Position numbers and translations under genes: made by a program. From Calendula officinalis (taxonomy: Eukaryota > Streptophyta > Magnoliopsida > Asterales > Asteraceae), in the NCBI GenBank assembly GCA_963853835.1, contig OY970824.1, positions 41,114,727 through 41,178,726 on the forward strand: a DNA stretch of 64,000 nucleotides. Reading direction: 5' to 3'. Shown here piece by piece: positions 51,071 to 63,910 of the stretch. Within the stretch, counting starts at the first letter, position 1; every line of letters begins with the position of its first letter. The notes under the pieces are model-generated. The model did no database searches. It was not told the DNA's origin and saw only the letters and a program-made list of their open reading frames with translations.

Positions 51071-52483
51071 TCTTCAATATCCAAGATTGTGTGACAAAAG
51101 GTGCTATACTAAAACATTCATAACTTTCAGCTCGGGTGTCCGTTTCACGCCCACGAGTAACCAAAATAGCTGGTTCGTTCGTCACTGCCAAGAACAAGTT
51201 CGGCCCGAACTCTTCACTGTTCCCGGTCCGAACTTCATTTTCGGCCCGAACTTCAACCTCGGCCCGAACTCCGACCTCGGCCCGAACTCCGACCTCGGCC
51301 CGAACTTCAACCTCGGCCCGAACATCATCCTCGGCCCGAACACCGAACTTCGGCCCGAACACCACTTCGGCCCGAACATCCCACTTCAGCCCGAACACCA
51401 CTTCGGCTCGAACATCCCTCTTCGGCCCGAACTCTTCAATATCCAAGATTGTGTGACAGAAGGTGCTATACTAAAACATTCATAACTTTCAGCTCGGGTG
51501 TCCGTTTCACGCCCACGAGTAACCAAAATAGATGTTTCGTTCGTCACTGCCAAGAACAAGTTCGGCCCGAACTCTTCACTGTTCCCGGCCCGAACTTCAT
51601 TTTCAGCCCGAACTTCAACCTCGGCCCGAACTCGAACCTCGGCCCGAACTCCGACCTCGGCCCGAACTTCAATATCGGCCCGAACATCATCCTCGGCCCG
51701 AACACCAAACTTCGGCCCGAACACCACTTCGGCCCGAACATCCCACTTCGGCCCGAACACCACTTCGGCCCGAACATCCCTCTTCGGCCCGAACATCCCT
51801 CTTCGGCCCGAACTCTTCAATATCCAAGATTGTGTGACAAAAGGTGCTATACTAAAACATTCATAACTTTCAGCTCGGGTGTCCGTTTCACGCCCACGAG
51901 TAACAAAAATAGCTGGTTCGTTCGTCACTGCCAAGAACAAGTTCGGCCCGAACTCTTCACTGTTCCCGGTCCGAACTTCAAATTCGGCCCGAACTTCAAC
52001 CTCGGCCCGAACTCCGATCTCGGCCCGAACATCATCCTCGGCCCGAACACCGAACTTCGGCCCGAACACCACTTCGGCCCGAACACCACTTCGGCCCGAA
52101 CATCCCACTTCGGCCCGAACATCCCTCTTCGGCCCGAACTCTTCAATATCCAAGATTGTGTGACAAAAGGTGCTATACTAAAACATTCATAACTTTCAGC
52201 TCAGGTGTCCGTTTCACGCCCACGAGTAACCAAAATAGATGTTTCGTTCGTCACTGCCAAGAACAAGTTCGGCCCGAACTCTTCACTGTTCCCGGCCCGA
52301 ACTTCATTTTCGGCCCGAACTTCAACCTCAGCCCGAACTCCGACCTCGGCCCGAACTTCAACCTCGGCCCGAACATCATCCTCGGCCCGAACACCGAACT
52401 TCGGCCCGAACACCACTTCGGCCCGAACACCACTTCGGGCCGAACATCCCACTTCGGCCCGAACATCCCTGTTCGGCCCGAAC
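51071..52483 (+). repeat. HOR-VIa copy 1 (4 monomers, 1413 bases)
   Basis: Units anchored at 51136, 51498, 51879 and 52205, with lengths 362, 381, 326 and 344. They are followed by a four-unit copy with the same marks, such as ACTCGAACC with TTCAATATCGG in the second unit and TTCAAATTCGG in the third. Confidence 0.92.
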
Positions 52484-53913
52484 TGTTCAATATCCAAGAT
52501 TGTGTGACAAAAGGTGCTATACTAAAACATTCATAACTTTCAGCTCGGGTGTCCGTTTCACGCCCACGAGTAACCAAAATAGCTGGTTCGTTCGTCACTG
52601 CCAAGAACAAGTTCGGCCCGAACTCTTCACTGTTCCCGGTCCGAACTTCATTTTCGGCCCGAACTTCAACCTCGGCCCGAACTCCGACCTCGGCCCGAAC
52701 TCCGACCTCGGCCCGAACTTCAACCTCGGCCCGAACATCATCCTCGGCCCGAACACCGAACTTCGGCCCGAACACCACTTCGGCCCGAACATCCCACTTC
52801 GGCCCGAACACCACTTCGGCTCGAACATCCCTCTTCGGCCCGAACTCTTCAATATCCAAGATTGTGTGACAGAAGGTGCTATACTAAAACATTCATAACT
52901 TTCAGCTCGGGTGTCCGTTTCACGCCCACGAGTAACCAAAATAGCTGTTTCGTTCGTCACTGCCCAGAACAAGTTCGGCCCGAACTCTTCACTGTTCCCG
53001 GCCCGAACTTCATTTTCAGCCCGAACTTCAACCTCGGCCCGAACTCGAACCTCGGCCCGAACTCCGACCTCGGCCCGAACTTCAATATCGGCCCGAACAT
53101 CATCCTCGGCCCGAACACCAAACTTCGGCCCGAACACCACTTCGGCCCGAACATCCCACTTCGGCCCGAACACCACTTCGGCCCGAACATCCCTCTTCGG
53201 CCCGAACATCCCTATTCGGCCCGAACTCTTCAATATCCAAGATTGTGTGACAAAAGGTGCTATACTAAAACATTCATAACTTTTAGCTCGGGTGTCCGTT
53301 TCACGCCCACGAGTAACAAAAATAGCTGTTTCGTTCGTCACTGCCAAGAACAAGTTCGGCCCGAACTCTTCACTGTTCCCGGTCCGAACTTCAAATTCGG
53401 CCCGAACTTCAACCTCGGCCCGAACTCCGATCTCGGCCCGAACATCATCCTCGGCCCGAACACCGAACTTCGGCCCGAACACCACTTCGGCCCGAACACC
53501 ACTTCGGCCCGAACATCCCACTTCGGCCCGAACACCACTTCGGCTCGAACATCCCTCTTTGGCCCGAACTCTTCAATATCCAAGATTGTGTGACAAAAGG
53601 TGCTATACTAAAACATTCATAACTTTCAGCTCAGGTGTCCGTTTCACGCCCACGAGTAACCAAAATAGATGTTTCGTTCGTCACTGCCAAGAACAAGTTC
53701 GGCCCGAACTCTTCACTGTTCCCGGCCCGAACTTCATTTTCGGCCCGAACTTCAACCTCAGCCCGAACTCCGACCTCGGCCCGAACTTCAACCTCGGCCC
53801 GAACATCATCCTCGGCCCGAACACCGAACTTCGGCCCGAACACCACTTCGGCCCGAACACCACTTCGGGCCGAACATCCCACTTCGGCCCGAACATCCCT
53901 GTTCGGCCCGAAC
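52484..53913 (+). repeat. HOR-VIa copy 2 (4 monomers, 1430 bases)
   Basis: Units anchored at 52549, 52911, 53292 and 53635. It is 17 bases longer than copy 1 because the third unit has one more 17-base subrepeat (343 against 326). Private changes include CTGCCCAGAAC and CATCCCTATTCGG in the second unit. Confidence 0.92.
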
Positions 53914-56049
53914 TGTTCAATATCCAAGATTGTGTGACAAAAGGTGCTATACTAAAACATTCATAACTTTCAGCTCGGGTGTCCGTTTCACGCCCACGAG
54001 TAACCAAAATAGCTGGTTCGTTCGTCACTGCCAAGAACAAGTTCGGCCCGAACTCTTCGCTGTTCCCGGCCCGAACTTCATTTTCGGCCAGAACTCCAAC
54101 CTCGGCCCGAACATCATCCTTGGCCCGAACTCCGACCTCGGCCCGAACTTCGACCTCGGCCCGAACATCATCCTCGGCCCGAACACCGAACTTCGGCCCG
54201 AACACCACTTCGGCCCGAACACCACTTCGGGCCGAACATCCCACTTCGGCCCGAACATCCCTGTTCGGCCCGAACTCTTCAATATCCAAGATTGTGTGAC
54301 AAAAGGTGCTATACTAAAACATTCATAACTTTCAGCTCAGGTGTCCGTTTCACGCCCACGAGTAACCAAAATAGATGTTTCGTTCGTCACTGCCAAGAAC
54401 AAGTTCGGCCCGAACTCTTCATTGTTCCCGGCCCGAACTTCATTTTCGGCCCGAACTTCAACCTCAGCCCGAACTCCGACCTCGGCCCGAACTTCAACCT
54501 CGGCCCGAACATCATCCTCGGCCCGAACACCGAACTTCGGCCCGAACACCACTTCGGCCCGAACACCACTTCGGGCCGAACATCCCACTTCGGCCCGAAC
54601 ATCCCTGTTCGGCCCGAACTGTTCAATATCCAAGATTGTGTGACAAAAGGTGCTATACTAAAACATTCATAACTTTCAGCTCGGGTGTCCGTTTCACGCC
54701 CACGAGTAACCAAAATAGCTGGTTCGTTCGTCACTGCCAAGAACAAGTTCGGCCCGAACTCTTCGCTGTTCCCAGCCCGAACTTCATTTTCGGCCAGAAC
54801 TCCAACCTCGGCCCGAACATCATCCTTGGCCCGAACTCCGACCTCGGCCCGAACTTCAACCTCGGCCCGAACATCATCCTCGGCTCGAACACCGAACTTC
54901 GGCCCGAACACCACTTCGGCCCGAACACCACTTCGGGCCGAACATCCCACTTCGGCCCGAACATCCCTGTTCGGCCCGAACTGTTCAATATCCAAGATTG
55001 TGTGACAAAAGGTGCTATACTAAAACATTCATAACTTTCAGCTCGGGTGTCCGTTTCACGCCCACGAGTAACCAAAATAGTTGGTTCGTTCGTCACTGCC
55101 AATAACAAGTTCGGCCCGAACTCTTCGCTGTTCCCGGCCCGAACTTCATTTTCGGCCAGAACTCCAACCTCGGCCCGAACATCATCCTTGGCCCGAACTC
55201 CGACCTCGGCCCGAACTTCGACCTCGGCCCGAACATCATCCTCGGCCCGAACACCGAACTTCGGCCCGAACACCACTTCGGCCCGAACACCACTTCGGGC
55301 CGAACATCCCACTTCGGCCCGAACATCCCTGTTCGGCCCGAACTCTTCAATATCCAAGATTGTGTGACAAAAGGTGCTATACTAAAACATTCATAACTTT
55401 CAGCTCAGGTGTCCGTTTCACGCCCACGAGTAACCAAAATAGATGTTTCGTTCGTCACTGCCAAGAACAAGTTCGGCCCGAACTCTTCATTGTTCCCGGC
55501 CCGAACTTCATTTTCGGCCCGAACTTCAACCTCAGCCCGAACTCCGACCTCGGCCCGAACTTCAACCTCGGCCCGAACATCATCCTCGGCCCGAACACCG
55601 AACTTCGGCCCGAACACCACTTCGGCCCGAACACCACTTCGGGCCGAACATCCCACTTCGGCCCGAACATCCCTATTCGGCCCGAACTGTTCAATATCCA
55701 AGATTGTGTGACAAAAGGTGCTATACTAAAACATTCATAACTTTCAGCTCGGGTGTCCGTTTCACGCCCACGAGTAACCAAAATAGCTGGTTCGTTCGTC
55801 ACTGCCAAGAACAAGTTCGGCCCGAACTCTTCGCTGTTCCCGGCCCGAACTTCATTTTCGGCCAGAACTCCAACCTCGGCCCGAACATCATCCTTGGCCC
55901 GAACTCCGACCTCGGCCCGAACTTCAACCTCGGCCCGAACATCATCCTCGGCTCGAACACCGAACTTCGGCCCGAACACCACTTCGGCCCGAACACCACT
56001 TCGGGCCGAACATCCCACTTCGGCCCGAACATCCCTGTTCGGCCCGAAC
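53570..56049 (+). repeat. HOR-VIb: 706-base dimers, three copies plus one extra unit
   Basis: Dimers at 53570-54275, 54276-54981 and 55344-56049, lengths 344 + 362. A single extra unit at 54982-55343 resembles the second unit of the dimer. The second unit has GGCCAGAACTCCAACC followed by ATCATCCTTGG and a later ATCATCCTCGG. CACTTCGGGCCGAAC is in every unit. The dimer overlaps the end of HOR-VIa, whose last unit is also the first dimer unit. Confidence 0.9.
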
Positions 56050-57856
56050 TGTTCAATATCCAAGATTGTGTGACAAAAGGTGCTATACTAAAACATTCAT
56101 AACTTTCAGCTCGGGTGTCCGTTTCACGCCCACGAGTAACCAAAATAGCTGGTTCGTTCGTCACTGCCAATAACAAGTTCGGCCCGAATTCTTCACTGTT
56201 CCCGGCCCGAACTTCATTTTCGGACCGAACTTCAACCTCGGCCCGAACTTCAACCTCGGCCCGAACTCCGACCTCGGCCCGAACTTCAACCTCGGCCCGA
56301 ACATCATCATCGGCCCGAACACCGAACTTCGGCCCGAACACCGAACTTCGGCCCGAACACCACTTCGGCCCGAACATCCCACTTCGGCCCGAACACCACT
56401 GCGGCCCGAACATCCCTCTTCGGCCCGAACTCTTCAATATCCAAGATTGTGTGACAAAAGGTGTTATACTAAAACATTCATAACTTTCAGCTCGGGTGTC
56501 CATTTCACGCCCACGAGTAACCAAAATAGCTGGTTCGTTCGTCACTGCTAAGAACAAGTTCGACCCGAACTCTTCACTGTTCCCGGCCCGAACTTCAACC
56601 TCGGCCCGAACTCCGACCTCGGCCCGAACTCCAACCTCGGCCCGAACATCATCCTCGGCCTGAACACCGACCTTCGGCCCGAACACCACATCGGCCCGAA
56701 CACCACTTCGGCCCGAACACCACTTCGGCCCGAACATCCCACTTCGGCCCGGACACCACTTCGGCCCGAACATCCCTCTTCGGCCCGAACGCTTCAATAT
56801 CCAAGATTGTGTGACAAAAGGTGCTATACTAAAACATTCATAACTTTCAGCTCGGGTGTCCGTTTCACGCCCACGAGTAACCAATATAGCTGGTTAGTTC
56901 GTCAATGCCAAGAACAAGTTCGGCCCGAACTCTTCACTGTCCCCGACCCGAACTTCATTTTCGGCCCGAACTTCAACCTCAGCCCGAACTCCGACCTCGG
57001 CCCGAACTCCAACCTCGGCCCGAACATCATCCTCGGCCCGAACACCGACCTTCGGCCCGAACACCACTTCGGCCCGAACACCACTTCGGCCCGAACATCC
57101 CACTTCGGCCCGGACACCACTTCGGCCCGAACATCCCTCTTCGGCCCGAACTCTTCAATATCCAAGATTGTGTGACAAAAGGTGCTATACTAAAACATTC
57201 ATAACTTTCAGCTCCGGTGTCCGTTTCACGCCCACGAGTAACCAAAATAGCTGGTTCGTTCGTCACTGCCAAGAACAAGTTCGGCCCGAACTCTTCATTG
57301 TTCCCGACCCGAACTTCATTTCCGGCCCGAACTTTAACCTCGGCCCGAACTCCGACCTCGGCCCGAACTCCAACCTCGGCCCCGAACATCATCCTCGGCC
57401 CGAACACCGAACTTCGGCCCGAACACCACTTCGGCCTGAACATCCCACTTCGGCCCGAACACCACTTCGGCCCGAACATCCCTCTTCGGTCCGAACTCTT
57501 CAATATCCAAGATTGTGTGACAAAAGGTGCTATACTAAAACATTCATAACTTTCAGCTCGGGTGTCCATTTCACGCCCACGAGTAACCAAAATAGCTGGT
57601 TCGTTCGTCACTGCCAAGAACAAGTTCGGCCCGAACTCTTCACTGTTCCCGGCCCGAACTTCAACCTCGGCCCGAACTCCGACCTCGGCCCGAACTCCAA
57701 CCTCGGCCCGAACATCATCCTCGGCCTGAACACCGACCTTCGGCCCGAACACCACATCGGCCCGAACACCACTTCGGCCCGAACACCACTTCGGCCCGAA
57801 CATCCCACTTCGGCCCGGACACCACTTCGGCCCGAACATCCCTCTTCGGCCCGAAC

Positions 57857-58921
57857 GCTTCAATATCCAAGATTGTGTGACAAAAGGTGCTATACTAAAA
57901 CATTCATAACTTTCAGCTCGGGTGTCCGTTTCACGCCCACGAGTAACCAAAATAGCTGGTTCGTTCGTCAATGCCAAGAACAAGTTCGGCCCGAACTCTT
58001 CACTGTTCCCGACCCGAACTTCATTTTCGGCCCGAACTTCAACCTCGGCCCGAACTCCGACCTCGGCCCGAACTCCAACCTCGGCCCGAACATCATCCTC
58101 GGCCCGAAACCGACCTTCGGCCCGAACACCACTTCGGCCCGAACACCACTTCAGCCCGAACATCCCACTTCGGCCCGGACACCACTTCGGCCCGAACATC
58201 CCTCTTCGGCCCGAACTCTTCAATATCCAAGATTGTGTGACAAAAGGTGCTATACTAAAACATTCATAACTTTCAGCTCAGGTGTCCGTTTCACGCCCAC
58301 GAGTAACCAAAATAGCTGGTTCGTTCGTCAATGCCAAGAACAAGTTCGGCCCGAACTCTTCACTGTTCCCGACCCGAACTTCATTTTCGGCCCGAACTTC
58401 AACCTCGGCCCGAACTCCGACCTCGGCCCGAACTCCAACCTCGGCCCCGAACATCATCCTCGGCCCGAACACCGAACTTCGGCCCGAACACCACTTCGGC
58501 CCGAACATCCCACTTCGGCCCGAACACCACTTCGGCCCGAACATCCCTCTTCGGTCCGAACTCTTCAATATCCAAGATTGTGTGACAAAAGGTGCTATAC
58601 TAAAACATTCATAACTTTCAGCTCGGGTGTCCGTTTCACGCCACGAGTAACCAAAATAGCTGGTTCGTTCGTCACTGCCAAGAACAAGTTCGGCCCGAAC
58701 TCTTCACTGTTCCCCGCCCGAACTTCAACCTCGGCCCGAACTTCAACCTCGGCCCGAACTCCGACCTCGGCCCGAACTCCAACCTCGGCCCGAACATCAT
58801 CCTTGGCCCGAACACCGACCTTCGGCCCGAACACCACTTCGGCCCGAACACCACTTCGGCCCGAACATCCCACTTCGGCCCGGACACCACTTCGGCCCGA
58901 ACATCCCTCTTCGGCCCGAAC
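57857..58921 (+). repeat. HOR-VIIa copy 1 (3 monomers, 1065 bases)
   Basis: Units anchored at 57922, 58282 and 58627, with lengths 360, 345 and 360. Marks are CCCGAAACCGACC with one base lost in the first unit, GGCCCCGAACATC in the second, and CACGCCACGAG with one C lost in the third. Copy 2 follows directly, and I saw no difference between the anchored cores. Confidence 0.93.
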
Positions 58922-59986
58922 TCTTCAATATCCAAGATTGTGTGACAAAAGGTGCTATACTAAAACATTCATAACTTTCAGCTCGGGTGTCCGTTTCACG
59001 CCCACGAGTAACCAAAATAGCTGGTTCGTTCGTCAATGCCAAGAACAAGTTCGGCCCGAACTCTTCACTGTTCCCGACCCGAACTTCATTTTCGGCCCGA
59101 ACTTCAACCTCGGCCCGAACTCCGACCTCGGCCCGAACTCCAACCTCGGCCCGAACATCATCCTCGGCCCGAAACCGACCTTCGGCCCGAACACCACTTC
59201 GGCCCGAACACCACTTCAGCCCGAACATCCCACTTCGGCCCGGACACCACTTCGGCCCGAACATCCCTCTTCGGCCCGAACTCTTCAATATCCAAGATTG
59301 TGTGACAAAAGGTGCTATACTAAAACATTCATAACTTTCAGCTCAGGTGTCCGTTTCACGCCCACGAGTAACCAAAATAGCTGGTTCGTTCGTCAATGCC
59401 AAGAACAAGTTCGGCCCGAACTCTTCACTGTTCCCGACCCGAACTTCATTTTCGGCCCGAACTTCAACCTCGGCCCGAACTCCGACCTCGGCCCGAACTC
59501 CAACCTCGGCCCCGAACATCATCCTCGGCCCGAACACCGAACTTCGGCCCGAACACCACTTCGGCCCGAACATCCCACTTCGGCCCGAACACCACTTCGG
59601 CCCGAACATCCCTCTTCGGTCCGAACTCTTCAATATCCAAGATTGTGTGACAAAAGGTGCTATACTAAAACATTCATAACTTTCAGCTCGGGTGTCCGTT
59701 TCACGCCACGAGTAACCAAAATAGCTGGTTCGTTCGTCACTGCCAAGAACAAGTTCGGCCCGAACTCTTCACTGTTCCCCGCCCGAACTTCAACCTCGGC
59801 CCGAACTTCAACCTCGGCCCGAACTCCGACCTCGGCCCGAACTCCAACCTCGGCCCGAACATCATCCTTGGCCCGAACACCGACCTTCGGCCCGAACACC
59901 ACTTCGGCCCGAACACCACTTCGGCCCGAACATCCCACTTCGGCCCGGACACCACTTCGGCCCGAACATCCCTCTTCGGCCCGAAC
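58922..59986 (+). repeat. HOR-VIIa copy 2 (3 monomers, 1065 bases)
   Basis: Units anchored at 58987, 59347 and 59692 repeat copy 1 at offset 1065, including all its private indels. By eye the two copies look identical over about 1 kb; a base-level alignment has not been run. The match stops near 60050, where the next core reads CTCAGGTG. Confidence 0.93.
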
Positions 59987-61778
59987 TCTTCAATATCCAA
60001 GATTGTGTGACAAAAGGTGCTATACTAAAACATTCATAACTTTCAGCTCAGGTGTCCGTTTCACGCCCACGAGTAACCAAAATAGCTGGTTCGTTCGTCA
60101 ATGCCAAGAACAAGTTCGGCCCGAACTCTTCACTGTTCCCGACCCGAACTTCATTTTCGGCCCGAACTTCAACCTCGGCCCGAACTCCGACCTCGGCCCG
60201 AACTCCAACCTCGGCCCCGAACATCATCCTCGGCCCGAACACCGAACTTCGGCCCGAACACCACTTCGGACCTAACATCCCACTTCGGCCCGAAAACCAC
60301 TTCGGCCCGAACATCCCTCTTCGGCCCGAACTCTTCAATATCCAAGATTGTGTGACAATAGGTGTTATCCTAAAACATTCATAACTTTCAGCTCGGGTGT
60401 CCGTTTCACGCCCACGAGTAACCAAAATAGCTGGTTCGTTCGTCAATGCCAAGAACAAGTTCGGCCCGAACTCTTCACTGTTCCCGACCCGAACTTCATT
60501 TTCGGCCCGAACTTCAACCTCAGCCCGAACTCCGACCTCGGCCCGAACTCCAACCTCGGCCCGAACATCATCCTCGGCCCGAACACCGACCTTCGGCCCG
60601 AACACCACTTCGGCCCGAACACCACTTCGGCCCGAACATCCCACTTCGGCCCGGACACCACTTCGGCCCGAACATCCCTCTTCGGCCCGAACTCTTCAAT
60701 ATCCAAGATTGTGTGACAAAAGGTGCTATACTAAAACATTCATAACTTTCAGCTCAGGTGTCCGTTTCACGCCCACGAGTAACCAAAATAGCTGGTTCGT
60801 TCGTCAATGCCAAGAACAAGTTCGGCCCGAACTCTTCACTGTTCCCGACCCGAACTTCATTTCCGGCCCGAACTTCAACCTCGGCCCGAACTCCGACCTC
60901 GGCCCGAACTCCAACCTCGGCCCCGAACATCATCCTCGGCCCGAACACCGAACTTCGGCCCGAACACCACTTCGGCCCGAACATCCCACTTCGGCCCGAA
61001 CACCACTTCGGCCCGAACATCCCTCTTCGGTCCGAACTCTTCAATATCCAAGATTGTGTGACAAAAGGTGCTATACTAAAACATTCATAACTTTCAGCTC
61101 GGGTGTCCATTTCACGCCCACGAGTAACCAAAATAGCTGGTTCGTTCGTCACTGCCAAGAACAAGTTCGGCCCGAACTCTTCACTGTTCCCGGCCCGAAC
61201 TTCAACCTCGGCCCGAACTTCAACCTCGGCCCGAACTCCGACCTCGGCCCGAACTTCAACCTCGGCCCGAACATAATCCTCGGCCCGAACACCGAACTTC
61301 GGCCCGAACACCACTTCGGCCCGAACACCACTTCGGCCCGAACATCCCACTTCGGCCCGAAAACCACTTCGGCCCGAACATCCCTCTTCGGCCCGAACTC
61401 TTCAATATTCAAGATTGTGTGACAAAAGGTGCTATACTAAAACATTCATAACTTTCAGCTCGGGTGTCCGTTTCACGCCCACGAGTAACCAAAATAGCTG
61501 GTTCGTTCGTCAATGCCAAGAACAAGTTCGGCCCGAACTCTTCACTGTTCCCGACCCGAACTTCATTTTCGGCCCGAACTTCAACCTCAGCCCGAACTCC
61601 GACCTCGGCCCGAACTCCAACCTCGGCCCGAACATCATCCTCGGCCCGAACACCGACCTTCGGCCCGAACACCGACCTTCGGCCCGAACACCACTTCGGC
61701 CCGAACACAACTTCGGCCCAAACATCCCACTTCGGCCCGGACACCACTTCGGCCCGAACATCCCTCTTCGGCCCGAAC

Positions 61779-62844
61779 TCTTCAATATCCAAGATTGTGT
61801 GACAAAAGGTGCTATACTAAAACATTCATAACTTTCAGCTCAGGTGTCCGTTTCACGCCCACGAGTAACCAAAATAGCTGGTTCGTTCGTCAATGCCAAG
61901 AACAAGTTCGGCCCGAACTCTTCACTGTTCCCGACCCGAACTTCATTTCCGGCCCGAACTTCAACCTCGGCCCGAACTCCGACCTCGGCCCGAACCCCAA
62001 CCTCGGCCCCGAACATCATCCTCGGCCCGAACACCGAACTTCGGCCCGAACACCACTTCGGCCCGAACATCCCACTTCGGCCCGAACACCACTTCGGCCC
62101 GAACATCCCTCTTCGGTCCGAACTCTTCAATATCCAAGATTGTGTGACAAAAGGTGCTATACTAAAACATTCATAACTTTCAGCTCGGGTGTCCATTTCA
62201 CGCCCACGAGTAACCAAAATAGCTGGTTCGTTCGTCACTGCCAAGAACAAGTTCGGCCCGAACTCTTCACTGTTCCCGGCCCGAACTTCAACCTCGGCCC
62301 GAACTCCGACCTCGGCCCGAACTCCAACCTCGGCCCGAACATCATCCTCGGCCTGAACACCGACCTTCGGCCCGAACACCACATCGGCCCGAACACCACT
62401 TCGGCCCGAACACCACTTCGGCCCGAACATCCCACTTCGGCCCGGACACCACTTCGGCCCGAACATCCCTCTTCGGCCCGAACGCTTCAATATCCAAGAT
62501 TGTGTGACAAAAGGTGCTATACTAAAACATTCATAACTTTCAGCTCGGGTGTCCGTTTCACGCCCACGAGTAACCAAAATAGCTTGTTCGTTCGTCAATG
62601 CCAAGAACAAGTTCGGCCCGAACTCCTCACTGTTCCCGACCCGAACTTCATTTTCGGCCCGAACTTCAACCTCGGCCCGAACTCCGACCTCGGCCCGAAC
62701 TCCAACCTCGGCCCGAACATCATCCTCGGCCCGAACACCGACCTTCGGCCCGAACACCACTTCGGCCCGAACACCACTTCGGCCCGAACATCCCACTTCG
62801 GCCCGGACACCACTTCGGCCCGAACATCCCTCTTCGGCCCGAAC
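61779..62844 (+). repeat. HOR-VIIb copy 1 (3 monomers, 1066 bases)
   Basis: Units anchored at 61844, 62189 and 62549, with lengths 345, 360 and 361. Marks are ACCCCAACCTCGG in the first, GGCCTGAACACCGACC and GAACGCTTCAAT in the second, and AATAGCTTGTTCG with AACTCCTCACTG in the third. The preceding trimers (60397 and 61464 phases) are looser relatives. Confidence 0.93.
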
Positions 62845-63910
62845 TCTTCAATATCCAAGATTGTGTGACAAAAGGTGCTATACTAAAACATTCATAACTT
62901 TCAGCTCAGGTGTCCGTTTCACGCCCACGGGTAACCAAAATAGCTGGTTCGTTCGTCAATGCCAAGAACAAGTTCGGCCCGAACTCTTCACTGTTCCCGA
63001 CCCGAACTTCATTTCCGGCCCGAACTTCAACCTCGGCCCGAACTCCGACCTCGGCCCGAACCCCAACCTCGGCCCCGAACATCATCCTCGGCCCGAACAC
63101 CGAACTTCGGCCCGAACACCACTTCGGCCCGAACATCCCACTTCGGCCCGAACACCACTTCGGCCCGAACATCCCTCTTCGGTCCGAACTCTTCAATATC
63201 CAAGATTGTGTGACAAAAGGTGCTATACTAAAACATTCATAACTTTCAGCTCGGGTGTCCATTTCACGCCCACGAGTAACCAAAATAGCTGGTTCGTTCG
63301 TCACTGCCAAGAACAAGTTCGGCCCGAACTCTTCACTGTTCCCGGCCCGAACTTCAACCTCGGCCCGAACTCCGACCTCGGCCCGAACTCCAACCTCGGC
63401 CCGAACATCATCCTCGGCCTGAACACCGACCTTCGGCCCGAACACCACATCGGCCCGAACACCACTTCGGCCCGAACACCACTTCGGCCCGAACATCCCA
63501 CTTCGGCCCGGACACCACTTCGGCCCGAACATCCCTCTTCGGCCCGAACGCTTCAATATCCAAGATTGTGTGACAAAAGGTGCTATACTAAAACATTCAT
63601 AACTTTCAGCTCGGGTGTCCGTTTCACGCCCACGAGTAACCAAAATAGCTTGTTCGTTCGTCAATGCCAAGAACAAGTTCGGCCCGAACTCCTCACTGTT
63701 CCCGACCCGAACTTCATTTTCGGCCCGAACTTCAACCTCGGCCCGAACTCCGACCTCGGCCCGAACTCCAACCTCGGCCCGAACATCATCCTCGGCCCGA
63801 ACACCGACCTTCGGCCCGAACACCACTTCGGCCCGAACACCACTTCGGCCCGAACATCCCACTTCGGCCCGGACACCACTTCGGCCCGAACATCCCTCTT
63901 CGGCCCGAAC
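62845..63910 (+). repeat. HOR-VIIb copy 2 (3 monomers, 1066 bases)
   Basis: Units anchored at 62910, 63255 and 63615. The only difference from copy 1 that I saw is CACGGGTAACC for CACGAGTAACC at the first core. The edge unit at 63976 shares this new G, so a third copy begins at 63911 and was made from copy 2. Confidence 0.93.

Larger units (their letters stand above)
50727..56049 (+). repeat. Array segment VI: four-unit and two-unit families
   Basis: Anchors: 50792, 51136, 51498, 51879, 52205, 52549, 52911, 53292, 53635, 53979, 54341, 54685, 55047, 55409, 55753. Marker changes are AATAGATGTTTCG or AGCTGTTTCG in the core, GTGACAGAAGG, TTCAAATTCGG, ACTCGAACCTCGG and, in the 3' half, CACTTCGGGCCGAACATCCC with C to G at the palindrome centre. 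Confidence 0.9.

Noticed and set aside
57168..60275. 1035-codon open reading frame as a gene for a repeat protein
   Set aside because: It consists of satellite monomers read in one frame. The same sequence is open on the opposite strand, the frame breaks wherever a 1-base length change occurs, and identical DNA elsewhere is out of frame.
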